Source: an uncultured Mycoplasma sp. (GTDB lineage: Bacteria; Bacillota_I; Bacilli_A; RF39; UBA660). Taken from it: a DNA stretch of 8,694 nucleotides. Each line of letters begins with the position of its first letter. The first letter of the stretch is position 1. The stretch is taken from NCBI GenBank assembly GCA_947388575.1, contig CANDSI010000031.1, positions 1-8,694 on the forward strand, in the 5' to 3' direction. The position numbers were made by a program, and so were the translations under genes. This document shows, piece by piece, positions 6,901 to 8,694 of this stretch. The notes below the pieces were generated by a model. It was not told the origin of the DNA, searched no databases, and saw nothing but the letters and a program-made list of their open reading frames with translations.

Positions 6901-7179
6901 TTTTTCTAATGTCTCAATTCTAGTTGTTTTAAGTTCTGGGGAAATAGCTAAAGCTTGACTTGTTAGAAAATCATCCATAGGAAAAAGATATGTTTTATCT
7001 TCCAATGATTTTATACCACTGTAAAGCCCGTTAGCTTCAAAAAGCGTACTTGTTAGTAAAATAATATTTTCTTTCTTTTCTTGAAATAATTTGGCAACGT
7101 AAATATGAGCTAACTCATTTGTTAACCCTACTATTGTTAAGTTATTATCATATTTAAAGTAATTATCTAAAAAATTCAT
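3997..7179 (-). CDS. mfd: Transcription-repair coupling factor Mfd
   Basis: Mfd is an ATP-driven translocase that removes RNA polymerase stalled at DNA damage and recruits UvrA. Seen, numbered from ATG 7179 (1060 aa): an N-terminal UvrB-like region (about 1-330). Then the RNA-polymerase-interaction (CarD-like) domain LGDYVVHMAHGIGIYNG...VYVPVEKM around 395-445. RecG-like helicase motifs follow: Walker A GDVGFGKTE at 543-551, DEEQRFG at 644-650, TLSATPIPRTLKMAMSGLRDLS near 668-689, TTIIETGIDIPNA near 783-795, and QIRGRVGR at 813-820 followed by the translocation region. A C-terminal autoinhibitory D7-like domain ends the protein. It is about 100 aa shorter than B. subtilis Mfd (1177 aa). The ATG at 7179 is preferred over TTG 7188 because GGAG (7192-7189) is 9 nt from the ATG and directly abuts the TTG. 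It starts 1 nt after the pth stop, so translation is probably coupled. Confidence 0.97.
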   Translation of the reverse strand: MNFLDNYFKYDNNLTIVGLTNELAHIYVAKLFQEKKENIILLTSTLFEANGLYSGIKSLEDKTYLFPMDDFLTSQALAISPELKTTRIETLEKIKSQKGIIITNLMGYLKYLTDTKVQNKLNIKLKKDMDINREKLIEILEELGYKRDTIVTSTGEYAVRGFVIDIFITLSEHPIRLEFFGNTIESIRYFDENTQMSLSTTAEITLINNGEIKTENKSSLYDYAGNAIVVTIDESRIKAAYLKLEEEMFEFRVAKNFPSDTRFMFSLDEINPKYNIYINFLNSKLETKDVLNIESKEIPNFRSNFEKLQEQCDSWHRLGYEITFFLPKENQRKQIKELINVPHKVEPKSLTKGFIIDKKVIISANDIEETRTNEIKYKNSYKIGRKIKDLNALNLGDYVVHMAHGIGIYNGIKTLTQNGLQKDYIEILYEGNDKVYVPVEKMNTILKYASKDGLKPKINKLNSTTWAKTKRAVERKIKDISEELLNLYAARKALQGEKYVTNELEQDFAASFAYTPTRDQEKAINEIDKDLISQVPMDRLLCGDVGFGKTEVAFRAMFKTVVNNKQVFYLCPTTILSKQQYTSAIERFKDYPLNIELLNRFTSTKDTKRILKGLEEGTIDIVFGTHRLLSDDIKFKKLGLLVVDEEQRFGVTHKEKIKQYKNDVNVLTLSATPIPRTLKMAMSGLRDLSVIDTAPVNRYPIQTYVLEEQDLIVKDAIYKELSRSGQIFVLYNNINELESISSKLKKLVPEARIITAHGRMTKQELENIMEDFIDYKYDILVCTTIIETGIDIPNANTLIIYNADHFGLSQLYQIRGRVGRSNKIAYAYLLYNKSKMLNDIAIKRLEAIKEFTELGSGYRIAMRDLSIRGAGDILGSEQAGFVDSVGINLYMQMIEEEMKKLKGEEINNDESPTALINVSTHISDDYVKDDEIKIEIHNKINEIESKETLEQIKSELEDRFGKVDESLIIYMYEEWFEKLASSLNIKRVTQTRNFVELELPEDISNNLKADKLFLESYNINSNLKFKYQNKRIKISLMIKSNDKHFLYTFVPLLELIKSYL

Positions 7180-7180
7180 T

Positions 7181-7735
7181 TTAACCAACTCCGTTGTAGT
7201 CGTTCATTACTTTATTTATGTCATAGTTGATAAAATCTTCAATTATTTGATTCGTTAAAATAAATGTTTTTTCTAATTGTGTTAGTTGTTCTTTGTTAAA
7301 TTTTCCTAAAACAAAATCTTTTGTATCTCCATTTATATTATGGGATATTCCTATTTTTAGTCTGGCAAAATTGTTGTTTCCTATACGATTTATTATCGAT
7401 TTGATACCATTATGGCCGCCTGCGCTACTATTTGTCTTAACTCTTATTTTGCCAAATGGTAAATCTAAATCGTCATGAATAACTAAAATATCTTTATTCT
7501 CTATTTTATAAAAATTTATAAATTCAATTACTGAGTTTCCTGAAAGATTCATATAAGTCTCAGGTTTGACAAATATAACTTTTTCATTATTAATAATTTC
7601 AGTAGTATACAAAGCATTATATTTCTTTTGCCATGAAGAGCTTTTTAAATAATTATCTAGCACCATAAATCCTATATTATGCCTTGTATTTTCATATTCT
7701 TTGCCTGGATTTCCTAATCCTATTATTAATTTCAC
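7181..7735 (-). CDS. pth: Peptidyl-tRNA hydrolase (spoVC in B. subtilis)
   Basis: Releases tRNA from peptidyl-tRNAs that drop off the ribosome. All family landmarks are visible in the 184 aa: GLGNPG at 6-11 (Asn9), TRHNIGF with catalytic His19, KPETYMNLSG with Asn63, VIHDDLDLPFGK at 85-96 (the conserved aspartate region), and SAGGHNGIKSI with His108/Asn109, which contact the tRNA. Length is normal. The start is GTG 7735, with AAGGTGA at 7746-7740; the GTG shares 4 nt (GTGA) with the trmN6 stop, a classic coupling overlap. It leads into mfd with a 1-nt gap. In B. subtilis the same gene pair is interrupted by fin (yabK), which is absent here. Confidence 0.97.
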   Translation of the reverse strand: MKLIIGLGNPGKEYENTRHNIGFMVLDNYLKSSSWQKKYNALYTTEIINNEKVIFVKPETYMNLSGNSVIEFINFYKIENKDILVIHDDLDLPFGKIRVKTNSSAGGHNGIKSIINRIGNNNFARLKIGISHNINGDTKDFVLGKFNKEQLTQLEKTFILTNQIIEDFINYDINKVMNDYNGVG

Positions 7736-8463
7736 TTTGTCACCTTCTTTTTTACTTGTGATTCTTTAAAAATACTCTGATATGTTTTGATATTTCTTGA
7801 TACTATATGGTTGGAAACTTTAACACCTACTCGAGCGTTTTTCACGAATTTCAGCAATACCATTATAGCATAATCTTCAGACTTTGATGAAATAAATTTC
7901 ATTACTTTGACATTTAAGTTATTTGCACTTGCTATATTTATTATTTCTTCTAATCTTTCAGGCCTATGAACCATATAAAACTTTCCTTTATCCTTTAAGA
8001 GATAACTTGCTGTTTCTATTATTTCTTTTAATGTTATTGTTAGTTCATGTCTGGCTATTGCTACTTCTTTTATAGTGTTAGTAAGTGATGTGTTATCCAC
8101 TTTGAAAAATGGAGGATTACATGTTATTATATCAATACTATTTCCTGGAAAATAATCTTTACTATCTAAAACATTTATGTTTAACATTTTTATTTTGTTT
8201 TCTAATTTATTATACTCTATGCTTTTATTGGCTAAATTATATATTTCTTTTTGGATTTCTATTCCTATTACTTCTTTATCGTATCTTTTTGATATAATTA
8301 AAGGTAAAGGTGCATTACCACTGCAAAAATCAATGATTTTGTTATCATCCTTTTTAATATCAATAAATTCTGCAAGTAAAAGAGAGTCTAAGGAAAACTT
8401 AAACTTCTCAGAATCTTGATATATTTTTAATCCATAATCATATAAATCATTTAGTACAACCAT
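7732..8463 (-). CDS. trmN6: tRNA1(Val) adenine-37 N6-methyltransferase family protein (YabB/TrmN6)
   Basis: A class I SAM-dependent methyltransferase that in E. coli (TrmN6/YfiC) makes m6A37 in tRNA1-Val; the Firmicute member is YabB. Seen, numbered from ATG 8463 (243 aa): the N-terminal KFSLDSLLLAEF pattern typical of the family (about 22-33), SAM motif I IIDFCSGNAPLPL at 43-55 (the GNG position reads GNA), acidic ribose contact Glu69 in GIEI, and the catalytic NPPF at 116-119. The remainder is the usual small methyltransferase C-terminal fold, ending in a lysine-rich tail. ATG 8463 is preferred over GTG 8472 because AGGTGA (8474-8469) lies 5 nt before it and the protein then begins like YabB. 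The first 17 nt overlap the end of ricT in another frame. The exact tRNA target is inferred from the family. Confidence 0.88.
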   Translation of the reverse strand: MVVLNDLYDYGLKIYQDSEKFKFSLDSLLLAEFIDIKKDDNKIIDFCSGNAPLPLIISKRYDKEVIGIEIQKEIYNLANKSIEYNKLENKIKMLNINVLDSKDYFPGNSIDIITCNPPFFKVDNTSLTNTIKEVAIARHELTITLKEIIETASYLLKDKGKFYMVHRPERLEEIINIASANNLNVKVMKFISSKSEDYAIMVLLKFVKNARVGVKVSNHIVSRNIKTYQSIFKESQVKKKVTK

Positions 8464-8694
8464 TACAATCACCTAATGATATGTCTATTTTTTCGTTATT
8501 TACTAGTACTTTATAACTTCTATTTAAAATGTCTTTACTTATTACTGGTCCTTTGCCCTTTTCTGTTTCAATATATTCACCAATCTCTGGCATTCCTTTA
8601 TTGCAAGCTAGATATTCCTCATCTTCATATGTTAGACAACATAATAATCTGCCACATAATCCATTGATTTTCGTGGGATTTAAAGCTAAACCTT
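8447..8694 (-). CDS. ricT: RicT (YaaT) PSP1-domain protein, C-terminal part only
   Basis: The window holds only the last 81 residues; the rest lies beyond the right edge. The reading frame begins with codon 8692-8690 and runs through LNPTKINGLCGRLLCCLTYEDEEY, the hallmark PSP1 sequence of RicT with its C-x4-C-C cysteines. It ends ...GDCNGCTK at TGA 8449-8447. In B. subtilis RicT acts with RicA and RicF in an Fe-S-containing complex that promotes Spo0A phosphorylation, competence and RNase Y-dependent mRNA maturation; the cysteines fit cluster binding. The stop lies inside the start region of trmN6 (17-nt overlap). In B. subtilis yaaT also precedes yabB, with yabA between them; yabA is missing here. 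Identification is firm from the motif although the gene is partial. Confidence 0.93.
   Translation of the reverse strand, partial: GLALNPTKINGLCGRLLCCLTYEDEEYLACNKGMPEIGEYIETEKGKGPVISKDILNRSYKVLVNNEKIDISLGDCNGCTK

Noticed and set aside
7180..7188. TTG 7188 as the mfd start
   Set aside because: GGAG directly abuts this TTG, leaving no spacing; ATG 7179 has 9 nt and directly follows the pth stop.
8476..8667. A 63-codon open frame on the + strand near the right edge
   Set aside because: It is the shadow of ricT, whose PSP1 motif is unmistakable on the - strand.

Overview
The window is AT-rich chromosomal DNA from a spore-forming, low-GC Firmicute. Three sporulation genes (spoIIR, spoVT and the tail of ricT), Bacillus-type Shine-Dalgarno sites (AAGGAGG, AGGTGA) and a T-box leader all point there. 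UGA is used as a stop (ricT, trmN6) and UGG encodes Trp, so the code is the standard bacterial one and not the mycoplasma one, despite the high AT content. An uncultured gut-type member of the Bacilli is a reasonable guess, but that is inference from composition and gene order only.

Layout. Left part, + strand: spoIIR, then mntP, separated by a 42-nt gap that holds a hairpin containing the mntP ribosome-binding site. A long perfect inverted repeat at 1222-1268 closes mntP and also the convergent metG. Middle, - strand: metG (short-form methionyl-tRNA synthetase), preceded by a consensus sigma-A promoter and a complete T-box leader with an AUG specifier. Divergent from metG, on the + strand, is a single small gene of unknown function (86 aa) with its own extended -10 promoter and a hairpin terminator. 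Right part, - strand: a tightly packed run ricT (partial, enters from the right edge) - trmN6/yabB - pth - mfd with overlaps of 17 nt, 4 nt and a gap of 1 nt, followed by spoVT with a probable forespore (sigma-G-like) promoter of its own.

The right-hand run is a compressed version of the origin-proximal B. subtilis region (yaaT ... yabB ... metS ... spoVC/pth, yabK/fin, mfd, spoVT). Here the genes that intervene in B. subtilis, including fin between pth and mfd, are absent. The genes cover translation (metG, pth, trmN6), transcription-coupled repair (mfd), RNA processing and phosphorelay control (ricT) and two sporulation checkpoints: SpoIIR signals from the forespore to the mother cell, and SpoVT tunes late forespore transcription.

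I see no mobile element, CRISPR array, tRNA, rRNA or phage material. The core genes are ordinary. The parts worth a second look are regulatory: the T-box, whose switching arm can pair with the metG Shine-Dalgarno; the mntP ribosome-binding-site hairpin; the TTG start of spoVT; and the orphan 86-aa gene in the divergent promoter region.
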